NCBI GenBank assembly: GCA_003542575.1
Contig: DPKJ01000003.1
Coordinates: forward strand, 292,920-356,919
Reading direction: 5' to 3'
Source of the DNA: Rikenellaceae bacterium
GTDB lineage: Bacteria > Bacteroidota > Bacteroidia > Bacteroidales > UBA932
Length of the DNA: 64,000 nucleotides
Shown here: one piece after another, positions 55,320 through 62,889 of the stretch
How the letters are laid out: each line of letters starts with the position of its first letter
How positions within the stretch are numbered: the stretch's first letter is position 1
Made by a program: the position numbers and the translations under genes
Notes under the pieces: model-generated
The model's database searches: none
Seen by the model: the letters and a program-made list of their open reading frames with translations, nothing else
Told to the model about the DNA's origin: nothing

Positions 55320-56513
55320 CTATTTTTTTATACTTAAGTAGTTTATAAGTTTCTTCAGTCGTTCTTCAGATGAGTTTCCGGTAATCTCAATATCGGGCAC
55401 AGTTTTTTCTTCTGCATTTAAACTACCACTATGATTAAGACCTATTAATGAAGGATAACTTATAAAGATTCCACTTTCAGGTAAAATAACAATAGCAGGG
55501 TCGCTTCCTACACCATCACCTCCAGTTTGTTCCCCAACAACAGTTGCCCAATTAGTTGTTTTACAAAATTGGGCAAAACCTTCAGAAGAAGAAAAAACTT
55601 TTTTGGAAACTAATAAGTATATTTCGCCATCATAACCAATAGGATTCTTTGGGAAAATTGTATCTCTCCAAACTTGATAATAATAATTATCTGATAGTAA
55701 TTCAGGGGATAGGTTAGAAAATTCATCTCCCGGATTTAATAGCTTTGCTCTTTCAAAAAAATGATGATAAAATCTACGGTTAATTTCCCCATCTTTAATT
55801 ATGGGATAAGTTGTGTTTACAATGGGTTCTTTAATTATTTGACTGACAATATTATCCTGCCAATATTTTGTTGAACCACCACCATTCTCTTGAATATCTA
55901 TTATTAAGTACTTGCAATCTTTAATTTCGTACAAGAAATTTGATATCAAAACTTTTTCTTTGTCAACCTTAAACATGTTAAAAGATGATATTGACATAAT
56001 TGCAATTTTCTTATGATCTATTATTGAATCATAGTAATTCGGTTTTGGGTTATTAAGTGTTTTAGTGTTTTCATCAACAAATTCTTTTCTTTTTTCCAGA
56101 ATATCAGACCAATATTTATGTCTGTTTGGTTTTTCTAACACTTCTACCCACTCCTTATATTTTGGGTAGTCTTTCGACAAATTCTTATAGGCACTTAAGT
56201 AACCATTGTAATATAAAGTTGGCGAAAAACTGACATGGTCGTTGTTTAAGTCTGCAAGTATAGATTTTAATGTAAAGAGATAAGTGGTATCATCAGGCGC
56301 GTTCTTAATTTTATCAATGTAATGGTTTTTATTTGACAGCCAATCAATTCCATTTAATCGCCTATTAACTCCAAAGTAACCATAGTTTTCTGACAACACT
56401 TCAAATAAGTATTCAAAATCCTTTACCTTTTGTTCATAAGTTAATGGCTTAGTTTCTTGTCCAAATGCATTAGTAATGGATAATATCAAAAAAAGCATTA
56501 ATAATTTCTTCAT
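55320..56513 (-). CDS. S41-family peptidase, last clear integron cassette gene
   Basis: A 397-residue secreted protein (signal peptide ending NAFGQ). C-terminal processing peptidase features: 'YLIIDIQENGGGSTKYW' and catalytic Ser in 'KVFSSSEGFAQFCK', then 'GGDGVGSDPAIVILP'. Residues 20-120 lack a PDZ domain, as in retinol-binding-protein-like S41 members. It begins just after attC-like site A. A decayed attC may lie in 55262-55313, but no good R'' match to this cassette's start was found. Confidence 0.88.
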   Translation of the reverse strand: MKKLLMLFLILSITNAFGQETKPLTYEQKVKDFEYLFEVLSENYGYFGVNRRLNGIDWLSNKNHYIDKIKNAPDDTTYLFTLKSILADLNNDHVSFSPTLYYNGYLSAYKNLSKDYPKYKEWVEVLEKPNRHKYWSDILEKRKEFVDENTKTLNNPKPNYYDSIIDHKKIAIMSISSFNMFKVDKEKVLISNFLYEIKDCKYLIIDIQENGGGSTKYWQDNIVSQIIKEPIVNTTYPIIKDGEINRRFYHHFFERAKLLNPGDEFSNLSPELLSDNYYYQVWRDTIFPKNPIGYDGEIYLLVSKKVFSSSEGFAQFCKTTNWATVVGEQTGGDGVGSDPAIVILPESGIFISYPSLIGLNHSGSLNAEEKTVPDIEITGNSSEERLKKLINYLSIKK

Positions 56514-56545
56514 CTTTTAAAATCTTATTTCGTTTAGTAAATAGT

Positions 56546-56629
56546 GACAGCCAACGTTTGAGGGTGTGATGTGTAGCTTGTGATGCGCCTGCGGCAAGAC
56601 ATGCTTTATGACCCAATGTTAGCGGCTGC
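56546..56629 (-). other. attC-like site A (84 bp)
   Basis: Lies after the NTF2-like gene and before the S41 gene. On the minus strand the R'' core GCAGCCGCTAAC begins it and the R' core GTTGGCTGTC ends it. Inner arms include ATGT and CTTG/CAAG, with GCCGCAGGCGC near the tip. The match to its cassette start is only 7/9, so a lost attC between S51 and NTF2 is possible. Confidence 0.75.
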
Positions 56630-56653
56630 TTTATACTTTCTGTATTGTGTCTA

Positions 56654-57097
56654 TTATGGTTTCATGAAAGATGACCAATGTGTATGAACAATTTTCCATT
56701 GTCCATTTGGCTCAAGTCTATAGACTTCTGTACAATTCCATATAGAAATGATGTCAGCTTTGTAAGAATGTAGGGTAAAAGTCAAAACGGCCATATTTTT
56801 CATGGCAATGACTTTAGGATTAAGCATTTCGTATTTGGATATGTTAATTTGCCCTTCTATAGGTTTGTAATATTTCTTAAGGTTTTCAAGTCCTTCTAGT
56901 CGTTGTTCCAAAAAAGGGTCAAAATAAGTTACGTCTTCAGCTGAAAGGTCAAGATAACCGCTTGGGTCACCCTGATTCCACTTTTCTAGTGCTTTTTTTT
57001 CTAAAGCAATAATTGTTTCAGATATGTCTGTGTTCATTGTTTGCGAGTAACTCATTTTTGCAAGAATTAGTAATGTTAGTAAAATAATTCGTTTCAT
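56654..57097 (-). CDS. NTF2-like (DUF4440/SnoaL-type) secreted protein
   Basis: A 147-residue exported protein (signal peptide ending SYSQ). It is a cone-shaped NTF2-like fold: 'LEKKALEKWNQGDPSGYLDLSAEDVTYFDPF', 'LEGLENLKKYY' and a C-terminal 'YRLEPNGQWKIVHTHWS'. It is likely a small ligand-binding or enzymatic domain. It shares a cassette with the S51 peptidase upstream, with no clear attC between. Confidence 0.82.
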   Translation of the reverse strand: MKRIILLTLLILAKMSYSQTMNTDISETIIALEKKALEKWNQGDPSGYLDLSAEDVTYFDPFLEQRLEGLENLKKYYKPIEGQINISKYEMLNPKVIAMKNMAVLTFTLHSYKADIISIWNCTEVYRLEPNGQWKIVHTHWSSFMKP

Positions 57098-57222
57098 GTT
57101 TATAAGGCTAGGTTTATAGATTGCTTATCTATATGTAGATATATAGAAATAATTGGCATTTTTATAAAGTTGACTATTTGTAAGAATTTAATCTGTTTGC
57201 GATGCTCTTATAAAAGTTGAGG

Positions 57223-58422
57223 TTAACGGAAAACTGTATGAGTAGTGGCAGATTGTGTGGCTCTATCCATCATTATTTTTGCTTTTTCACGGAATGTTAT
57301 TTCACTTTCAAATATTGTCTCCCCACCTAAATCTTCGCCGAGACTTTCCCAAGTGCCATTGTTATTGTAAAAATACCACAATCCATAATAGTCTTCATAA
57401 GCGTTATTTACAATGCCAGCTAATTTATTGTTATAGACAAAGATCTTTACAATTCTGATATTTAAAATTTTGTTTTTCTCAATTTCACTTAACCCCTCTT
57501 TGGCTAAACGAGATTCTTTAACTGTTGCAATAAAAGCATTCTGGGGAGTGGTTTTGTTATCAAATGGTAAAAGTTCTTCTATCGTCATATTTATAGAAAA
57601 AACGGTGAAATCATTTTCTAAAAGAGCATTCTTTTTTAAAAGAATTCTTGATTCCATTTTCTTGGCTTGTAATGTCCCTTTTTCAATATAAACAGAATAT
57701 GAATTATGCTTATCACTTTGACTTACAAATTCAACAGCTTTTCCATTCTTGAATAAAACTCCTGCTCTCTCATCACTTGCATATCCAGAAGAGATTTTTT
57801 TATTTATTATCATTTGATGAAATAAATTCTTTCGGTTTTCGTCTGAATAATGAGGACAATTACTGTAAGAAAGGTAACCTAAACCATTGACTAAACTTAG
57901 ATTAACTGGACGAGAATCACTTATTCCATTCTGGAACCAACATATTGAACCCGCACTTCCACCAGATAAAATAATTCCTTTTTTCAACGCTTTTTGTAAA
58001 ATTGTATCAATGCCCTGTGCTTTCCAAATACCAAGCATATTTAACGTATTACCTCCGCCAACAACAATAGCATCTGAATTAAGTAAAATATCCTCGAATG
58101 ATTGATTATTTTCGGATGAACTTACCCATACTTTAAGAATGATTGTATCTATTTTTAACGTGTTACAGATATTACTCCAATACTTAATATTATCCTGATT
58201 GTCAGCACTTGCAGTCGGCAAATAGCAGATCTTAGGATTGTCTTTTTTTGTCAAATCAACTATATACTGAACAAACTTTAAATTAATATCTCCACCCCAA
58301 ACAAAAATAGTCTCATTTTTTTCGTTTGTATTTTGTTGTGCTCTTAAACTTTCAATTCCTGTTATAGAAAAGATTAAAACTAAAAGTAACCAAATCGCTC
58401 TATGTTTCATTCTTTGTTTCAT
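57223..58422 (-). CDS. Peptidase S51 / cyanophycinase-like protein
   Basis: A 399-residue secreted protein (signal peptide ending SLRAQ). Residues 35-260 form an S51 fold: 'FVWGGDINLKFV', 'AIVVGGGNTLNML', nucleophile GGSAGSIC (Ser), a His in 'NCPHYSDENR', and 'GYASDERAGVLFKNG'. The remaining ~140 residues form a separate C-terminal domain of unknown type with 'YGLWYFYNNNGTWESLG'. The family cleaves Asp-X peptides or cyanophycin; this one's substrate is unknown. Its cassette starts at attC site B. Confidence 0.85.
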   Translation of the reverse strand: MKQRMKHRAIWLLLVLIFSITGIESLRAQQNTNEKNETIFVWGGDINLKFVQYIVDLTKKDNPKICYLPTASADNQDNIKYWSNICNTLKIDTIILKVWVSSSENNQSFEDILLNSDAIVVGGGNTLNMLGIWKAQGIDTILQKALKKGIILSGGSAGSICWFQNGISDSRPVNLSLVNGLGYLSYSNCPHYSDENRKNLFHQMIINKKISSGYASDERAGVLFKNGKAVEFVSQSDKHNSYSVYIEKGTLQAKKMESRILLKKNALLENDFTVFSINMTIEELLPFDNKTTPQNAFIATVKESRLAKEGLSEIEKNKILNIRIVKIFVYNNKLAGIVNNAYEDYYGLWYFYNNNGTWESLGEDLGGETIFESEITFREKAKIMMDRATQSATTHTVFR

Positions 58423-58450
58423 TTCTGTTGTATTTTGTCTGGTTATTAAA

Positions 58451-58512
58451 TTGCTACTAACATTCCCGCGATAAAATCCCGTTTTAATGGAATTTAATGC
58501 GTGTTATACAGC
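58451..58512 (-). other. attC-like site B (62 bp)
   Basis: On the minus strand R'' is GCTGTATAAC (10/10 match to the start of its own cassette at site C) and R' is GTTAGTAGCAA. The inner arms CGCATTAAATTCC and the reverse of CGCGATAAAATCCC form an imperfect stem. It follows the TlpA-like gene stop by three bases. Confidence 0.88.
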
Positions 58513-58515
58513 GCT

Positions 58516-59400
58516 TTAATTTATGAGTTTTAATAACTCTTCATCAATTTTTATGTAGGTCTGTTCATTCCCTCCCTCGCTATAAAAAGTAATTTTTCCG
58601 TCAGGGTTCACAATTATATTTATTGGAAATGTTCCGCCAAAAATCTTCAAAGCATTTTTATCCCCTAGTGTTTGATAATATTTAAATTCATTTACTTTAA
58701 GGTAATTGTCAACATTCTCCTTATTGTCGAAGGCAATAGCCAAGAAAACGATATTTGTGTTTGAGCGAAATTTATCAACCAATTTATTTAACCCTGGAAT
58801 TTCCTGCCTGCAAGGAGCACAAGTTGGTGTCCACCAATTAATCACTTGATACTTTCCTTTAAAATCGGTTGATGATAAATTTTTGTTGGCTAGGGTTTTA
58901 AGACTTAATTCCGGTAATAATTTATTTTCTGCCAATAGTCGCTCTATCTTTTGGACTGCTAACTTGTCGCTTTTTTCATCTCCATTTAACCATGAATATG
59001 AAATTTCATTTGTAGTTGGATTGTATTTTACAGACAAAGAGATTTTTTTTGAAGAATTGTCAAGTTTGATATCAATGTCATTTGTCAAAAAGTCAGATAT
59101 TTTGTCTTTTTCTAATGAAACAGTTGAAAATGAACTCATGTTATTATTGAAATATGATGCAATCCAATAACCATTAGTATTTCCCTGAGTCAACTTCCCA
59201 AAAACAACTTTAATACTATCAATTCCAGTTTCAAAATTTGCAAATGATAGATTCTTTAATCCTAATTGGTCTTTTATAGGCTCAATTTCTTTAGGATAAC
59301 CAGAAATAAATTGTGAAGACTTGTATTCGCTGCTAGTCTGTGCATATATTGAAGTCGAAACGATTATCCCGAATATTAGTAGAAGTAAATCTCTTTTCAT
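58516..59400 (-). CDS. TlpA-like thioredoxin-fold protein
   Basis: A 294-residue secreted protein (signal peptide ending SIYAQ). The C-terminal half is a TlpA/ResA-type domain: 'INWWTPTCAPCRQEIPGLNKL' with the redox CxxC motif (CAPC), then 'VFLAIAFDNKENV' and 'GTFPINIIVNPDGK'. The N-terminal half is beta-rich and unassigned. It could reduce disulfides in periplasmic proteins. It is a cassette bounded by sites C and B. Confidence 0.88.
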   Translation of the reverse strand: MKRDLLLLIFGIIVSTSIYAQTSSEYKSSQFISGYPKEIEPIKDQLGLKNLSFANFETGIDSIKVVFGKLTQGNTNGYWIASYFNNNMSSFSTVSLEKDKISDFLTNDIDIKLDNSSKKISLSVKYNPTTNEISYSWLNGDEKSDKLAVQKIERLLAENKLLPELSLKTLANKNLSSTDFKGKYQVINWWTPTCAPCRQEIPGLNKLVDKFRSNTNIVFLAIAFDNKENVDNYLKVNEFKYYQTLGDKNALKIFGGTFPINIIVNPDGKITFYSEGGNEQTYIKIDEELLKLIN

Positions 59401-59425
59401 TGCTTTATTTTTTCTTATTTAAAAT

Positions 59426-59561
59426 GCTGTATAACGTTTGGCAGTATGGCAAGTAAGAGAGAGCGAACGATTTTCTAACAATATACACGAATAGTTAAGG
59501 AGCTCTACAAACCTTCGTATACCACTGAAATCCTTATTGGCCATACTGCGTGTTACCAACT
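59426..59561 (-). other. attC-like site C (136 bp), overlapping the ABC gene's 3' end
   Basis: On the minus strand R'' is AGTTGGTAAC and R' is GTTATACAGC. A perfect 10-base arm pair, GCAGTATGGC and GCCATACTGC, lies inside the core (59441-59450, 59540-59549), and TATACGAA/TTCGTGTATA lies nearer the tip. R'' matches the start of its cassette at site D in 9 of 10 bases. Confidence 0.9.
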
Positions 59562-60229
59562 GTTATTTTTTCTGTCACTCGGGCATATCCCAAAGTTTCA
59601 ATATCTCTAATGTTTTTTGTCAAATAAGTTTTCCCATCATTGATTACATATAAATCATCACAAATATCAAGAATATGTTTATACATGTGGTCCGTTATAA
59701 TTATTCCTTTATTCTCTTTTTCTCGAAGAATTATTTTTTTGATTGAATCTATATGAATCGGCATAACGTGCGAAAAAGGTTCATCCAGCATACAAAATTT
59801 TGTTTGAGATACTAGTATTACATAAATCTCAATAATTCGTCTTTCACCTCCAGATAAATTGATTAATTTTGATTTGAAGAATTTTTCAAACTCAGGGAAG
59901 CTATAAATCAAATCATCAAAATCAAGTTCAAAATCACTAAATATCCTTTTAATTGTCAACGAATTAAGAAGAAATCTACCTTGAGGCAAATATCTCATAT
60001 CTTTTGAGAAACGACTTGAAGTAAGTAATGCATTGCCATTTATTCGGATTGATTTATCATTGGGAATAAGTTCTCCAAACAAAATTTTCATCAAGCTCGA
60101 CTTGCCTGTTCCGTTCTTTCCTAATAATCCGGTTATTTTTCCAGTTTCACTTTTTAAATAAACATTTTGCAAAACTCGTTTAGAATCGAATTCTAAGTTA
60201 ACACTATCTATCTCAAGTATATTTATCAT
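59534..60229 (-). CDS. ABC transporter ATP-binding protein
   Basis: A 231-residue ATPase: Walker A GKNGTGKSSL, signature LSGGERRIIE, Walker B 'FCMLDEPFSHV', and H-loop 'GIIITDHMYKHI'. The last nine codons fall inside attC site C, so its C-terminus (VGNTQYGQ) is encoded by the recombination site. It overlaps the membrane-protein gene upstream by four bases (ATGA), so the two form a bicistronic cassette. It is probably a small exporter; the cargo is unknown. Confidence 0.92.
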   Translation of the reverse strand: MINILEIDSVNLEFDSKRVLQNVYLKSETGKITGLLGKNGTGKSSLMKILFGELIPNDKSIRINGNALLTSSRFSKDMRYLPQGRFLLNSLTIKRIFSDFELDFDDLIYSFPEFEKFFKSKLINLSGGERRIIEIYVILVSQTKFCMLDEPFSHVMPIHIDSIKKIILREKENKGIIITDHMYKHILDICDDLYVINDGKTYLTKNIRDIETLGYARVTEKITVGNTQYGQ

Positions 60230-60525
60230 CTAACTATTAAAGTTATTATAATTAGCATTAGAAAGAGAATAAAGTCAAAAGTTAGAGTCGAAAACCACAA
60301 GGTTTTCTTTGACAGACCAAGATTCTTATAATAGTAGAAATCATCTTTTTTAACATTGTGGATATAATAAAAAATCAAGCCGAGAGTGATTATTTTAAAC
60401 CAAAATAATGCTGTAAAAGTAACTAGCCCCCATGTGTATATTATACTCAAACAAGATAATGTAATCATCAAGCTCGCAAAAGCAAATGATCTATAAAATG
60501 TTAATATCAATCGTGTCATTCTCAT
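60226..60525 (-). CDS. Small membrane protein, probable ABC partner
   Basis: A 99-residue protein with three predicted membrane helices ('YRSFAFASLMITLSCLSIIY', 'LVTFTALFWFKIITLGLIFYYI', 'TLFDFILFLMLIIITLIVR'-like). ATG 60525 is preferred: a start at 60570 would translate attC site D. It overlaps the ATPase gene by four bases. A permease of only 99 residues is unusual, so more than one copy or another subunit may be needed. Confidence 0.72.
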   Translation of the reverse strand: MRMTRLILTFYRSFAFASLMITLSCLSIIYTWGLVTFTALFWFKIITLGLIFYYIHNVKKDDFYYYKNLGLSKKTLWFSTLTFDFILFLMLIIITLIVR

Positions 60526-60528
60526 AAT

Positions 60529-60588
60529 GGTTGGTAACGGTTTGGCGATAAGGGCCGTTTTAATGGCCATTGTTGCCTGTTGAAGCGC
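60529..60588 (-). other. attC-like site D (60 bp)
   Basis: On the minus strand R'' is GCGCTTCAAC and R' is GTTACCAACC. Inner arms contain GGCC pairs (AATGGCC with GGCCCTTAT). R'' matches the start of its own cassette at site E (GTTGCAGCGC) in 9 of 10 bases. Confidence 0.88.
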
Positions 60589-60591
60589 GTT

Positions 60592-60843
60592 TTATTTCTT
60601 TTCCTTAGTTTTTAGTTCTTCCAAATACCATTGTGAAGTAGAAAACATCAATCCACCCAACAACCCTCCGATATATGGCCCCAGTGAATCGACGGAAAAA
60701 ATTAATGATGGGTTAAAATCTTTTGTCATGATTATTCTCAAAATTGTTGAAAAAAGGACGATTAATAGCACAAAGAGCAATGCACCACCAATGATAAAAG
60801 GTATTTTTCCAATTTTTCTAATTTTAAGCCAATATCTTTCCAT
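60592..60843 (-). CDS. Small two-helix membrane protein (cassette gene)
   Basis: 83 residues with two membrane segments ('IPFIIGGALLFVLLIVLFST', 'LGPYIGGLLGGLMFST') and basic ends. No family recognised. It is the only gene in the cassette between sites E and D. An in-frame GTG upstream (60870) is less likely than ATG 60843. Confidence 0.65.
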   Translation of the reverse strand: MERYWLKIRKIGKIPFIIGGALLFVLLIVLFSTILRIIMTKDFNPSLIFSVDSLGPYIGGLLGGLMFSTSQWYLEELKTKEKK

Positions 60844-60893
60844 AATGCATTTGTATATTTTTACGGACACTATTGTTATTTGCTATATCTAAT

Positions 60894-60969
60894 GCGCTGC
60901 AACGTTGAGTATATGAAGCGTAGCATCCCAAAGGGTGCTATGATTTCATATACATTGTTAACTGCTGGC
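60894..60969 (-). other. attC-like site E (76 bp), near-perfect hairpin
   Basis: On the minus strand R'' is CAGCAGTTAAC and R' is GTTGCAGCGC. Arms are GTATATGAA (60909-60917) / TTCATATAC (60945-60953), then TAGCA/TGCTA and CCC/GGG around an AAA loop, with a few unpaired bases, as expected for a folded attC. It follows the higA gene. Confidence 0.93.
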
Positions 60970-60996
60970 TTTTTTAATTGTGCCTTTATTTTTTAG

Positions 60997-62100
60997 TTAA
61001 ATTGATAATTCAGTAAATTCTACTTTCGTTTTTAAGCTGTTTAAACGTACATTTTTATACAAATGTGTGTATTGTCTTTGTACTTGGGCTACAATAATAC
61101 CAGGGTGCTTTTTAAACTTTTTGCTTAGTTGTAAAACTAATTCTTTATCAAAATTGGGATACTGAAACAACTCATTTCTTTCTTTTTCTGATAATAGCAT
61201 ACGATCTGCGAATGCATCTGCTTCATCTTCTTTTTCCTTATCTGGTTTAATACTTTCTAAGCCATCTATAAAAATGTCTTTTTTACCGTGTTTAAGAATA
61301 TGAGCTAACTCGTGATAGAAGCTAAACCAAAAGGCATTGTAATCTTTCTGTCTATCGGTTATTTGAATAAGTGGTACGCTATTATTTTTAATCCATCTGG
61401 TAGCACCATAGATAGGAGCTTTAGAGATACAAGGTGTATAAACCAAAGCTACTCCGCAAGATGCACAAAGCGCTTGTAACTCTTCTAACCAAGTATCTGA
61501 ATGCTTGTAGACAATGTCTTGAATTTTATCTAAACAGTCTCTTAAACCTTTTTTATCAAATGGAGCTACTTTTATTTTCTCTGCTTGTAGCTCTCCTAAA
61601 CGCAACCAAACTGAAATAGCTTGTGGTTCAGCTGTATGGCGTAGCTCAATTTTAAACGCTAATGAACTACCGTTATAAATATCTGACCATTGGGTAGGAG
61701 AAGCAACTCTAAAAAACTTTAGTAGGCCATCTGCCAATTCAGGTTTTTTAGGAGTATCTGGAAGTAAACCAAAAGATTTCATTTTGGCTAATGGAAAAGA
61801 CGATACCCATTCTTGGCATTGCTCTAAATATTCCATTTGCTCTATTTCCAATAATTCATCTTGATAGGTACGCTCTAAGTTTATCCAAAAACTTGTAGGC
61901 ACACCTAAAACGTATTCTAATTTGGTGGCTGTTTCTTTGGTTATTGGTGCTTTTCCTTTTATTAACTCATTTAACTTAGGAATAGACCTTCCTAAACGTT
62001 CTGCTAATTCTGCTTGCGACATACCTATATGGTCTATATGCTCTTGAATACTATCGCCTGGGCAAGAGAGTAAGGATTTTTTTATTTGTAAATCAGTCAT
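60997..62100 (-). CDS. higA: HigA-type antitoxin with ImmA/IrrE-like peptidase domain
   Basis: A 367-residue protein: N-terminal XRE HTH (residues 15-75) with 'GMSQAELAERLGRSIPKLNELIKGKAPITKETATKLEYVLG', then a linker, and an ImmA/IrrE zinc-peptidase domain with FYHELAHILKH (HExxH) near residue 265. The combination is typical of the long HigA form. It pairs with the HigB gene 17 bases upstream and belongs to the first cassette. Confidence 0.93.
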   Translation of the reverse strand: MTDLQIKKSLLSCPGDSIQEHIDHIGMSQAELAERLGRSIPKLNELIKGKAPITKETATKLEYVLGVPTSFWINLERTYQDELLEIEQMEYLEQCQEWVSSFPLAKMKSFGLLPDTPKKPELADGLLKFFRVASPTQWSDIYNGSSLAFKIELRHTAEPQAISVWLRLGELQAEKIKVAPFDKKGLRDCLDKIQDIVYKHSDTWLEELQALCASCGVALVYTPCISKAPIYGATRWIKNNSVPLIQITDRQKDYNAFWFSFYHELAHILKHGKKDIFIDGLESIKPDKEKEDEADAFADRMLLSEKERNELFQYPNFDKELVLQLSKKFKKHPGIIVAQVQRQYTHLYKNVRLNSLKTKVEFTELSI

Positions 62101-62117
62101 TTTGTTTCCTTTTTAAG

Positions 62118-62450
62118 TTAGTGAGGGTCTTCTACAGACTCAATACTTATAATGGTTATCGCTTTTAAATCTATTCCACCATCTTCTAAGGTTGGTATAG
62201 GGTCTTGGTTTATTATGAATAGTATTCTCCAATTTTCTTGAATATCTATTGACCAAGTGCCTTTCCCTTTGCCTATGTGTTGGTGCAATCGTAATACAGG
62301 CAATTTTGAGATAACCTCTAAATTATCTGCGTTTTTAAGCTGAGTGATACGCAACTTTACCTTTTTTGCTAATGTCCCGTAACTCTTTGCTATACCTTTA
62401 TCGGTATCGAGCGCCTTCTTCAGCTTGTTGTTTTTATACGATAATTCCAT
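62118..62450 (-). CDS. higB: HigB-type (RelE/ParE superfamily) toxin
   Basis: A 110-residue RelE-fold toxin: 'YKNNKLKKALDTDKGIAKSYG' at the N-terminus, 'LPVLRLHQHIGKGKGTWSIDIQENWRILFII' in the core. HigB toxins cleave mRNA on the ribosome; HigA neutralises them. The gene precedes higA, as is normal for HigBA. Its promoter element lies four bases before ATG, so the transcript may be leaderless. Confidence 0.92.
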   Translation of the reverse strand: MELSYKNNKLKKALDTDKGIAKSYGTLAKKVKLRITQLKNADNLEVISKLPVLRLHQHIGKGKGTWSIDIQENWRILFIINQDPIPTLEDGGIDLKAITIISIESVEDPH

Positions 62451-62452
62451 TG

Positions 62453-62460
62453 CAAAGTTA
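62453..62460 (-). promoter_or_regulatory. -7 promoter element directly before higB
   Basis: TAACTTTG on the minus strand is an exact TANNTTTG match two bases before the ATG of higB. Transcription would start at or very near the start codon. A TTTG -33 box is not evident. Confidence 0.55.
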
Positions 62461-62546
62461 CATATTTATTTACTTAATAGGTTAATGAATTTTACATTTT
62501 TTAATTTTACCACCGATTCATCTTCCATATTTCACCATTTCATTCA

Positions 62547-62640
62547 GCTTGCAGGTAACTTGTTTATAGATGTATAAAAGTTAAGGTTAGCTCCTGAAAT
62601 TTGGTTGGCTAACCAAACGTTTGTGGGGGTTTATTTTTTA
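62547..62640 (-). other. attI-like region between the first cassette and the recombinase remnant
   Basis: On the minus strand the junction reads CAAG|TTACCTGCAAGC; the cassette start GTTACCTGCAAGC matches R'' of site E at 10 of 13 bases. Upstream lie core-like GTT sites and a palindrome TTTGGTT-GGCT-AACCAAA (62600-62617) that could bind the recombinase. Confidence 0.7.
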
Positions 62641-62889
62641 TTATAAATCAAAATCGTCAGTGGGGTTTTTAATGTTTTTCAAGCCGGTCATACTAACGTG
62701 TGTATATATTTCTGTGGTTTTACTGCTTTTATGGCCAAGCAACTCCTGAATGTATCTCAAACTTACTCCGGCCTCTAAAAGATGAGTAGCGTAGCTATGC
62801 CTTAGGCAGTGCAGCGTAAAGTTATGATTTTTATATATTTTGCCCAACTTTTTATGTGGCAATTTAAACTCTTTTGTAGACCTCATCAA
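62641..62889 (-). pseudogene. C-terminal remnant of an integron-type tyrosine recombinase
   Basis: Only the last ~65 codons are homologous: '[19 protein letters not shown]' and '[20 protein letters not shown]' carry the catalytic H-x-x-R, His and Tyr residues. The N-terminal core-binding domain and the first catalytic Arg are gone; the frame before them runs into the nitroreductase gene. The IntI-specific helix lies in the missing part, so IntI rather than XerC/D-like identity rests on the adjoining array. Confidence 0.8.

Larger units (their letters stand above)
56546..62889 (-). mobile_element. Degraded integron with cassette array (recombinase remnant, attI-like junction, five attC sites)
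   Basis: All genes face the same way. From the recombinase side: HigBA, small membrane protein, two-gene ABC transporter, TlpA-like protein, S51 peptidase plus NTF2-like protein, S41 peptidase. Five hairpin sites share an AACA left and CGTT or TGTT right end. In each of the first five cassettes the bases at its start match the R'' core of its own attC: GTTACCTGCAAGC with GTTAACTGCTGGC (10/13), GTTGCAGCGC with GTTGAAGCGC (9/10), GTTACCAACC with GTTACCAACT (9/10), GTTATACAGC with itself (10/10), GTTAGTAGC with GTTAGCGGC (7/9). The intI-like gene survives only as its C-terminus, so the element is probably immobile unless helped. Confidence 0.88.

Noticed and set aside
60526..60570. Longer N-terminus for the small ABC partner
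   Set aside because: The extra codons translate attC site D; ATG at 60525 is more plausible.
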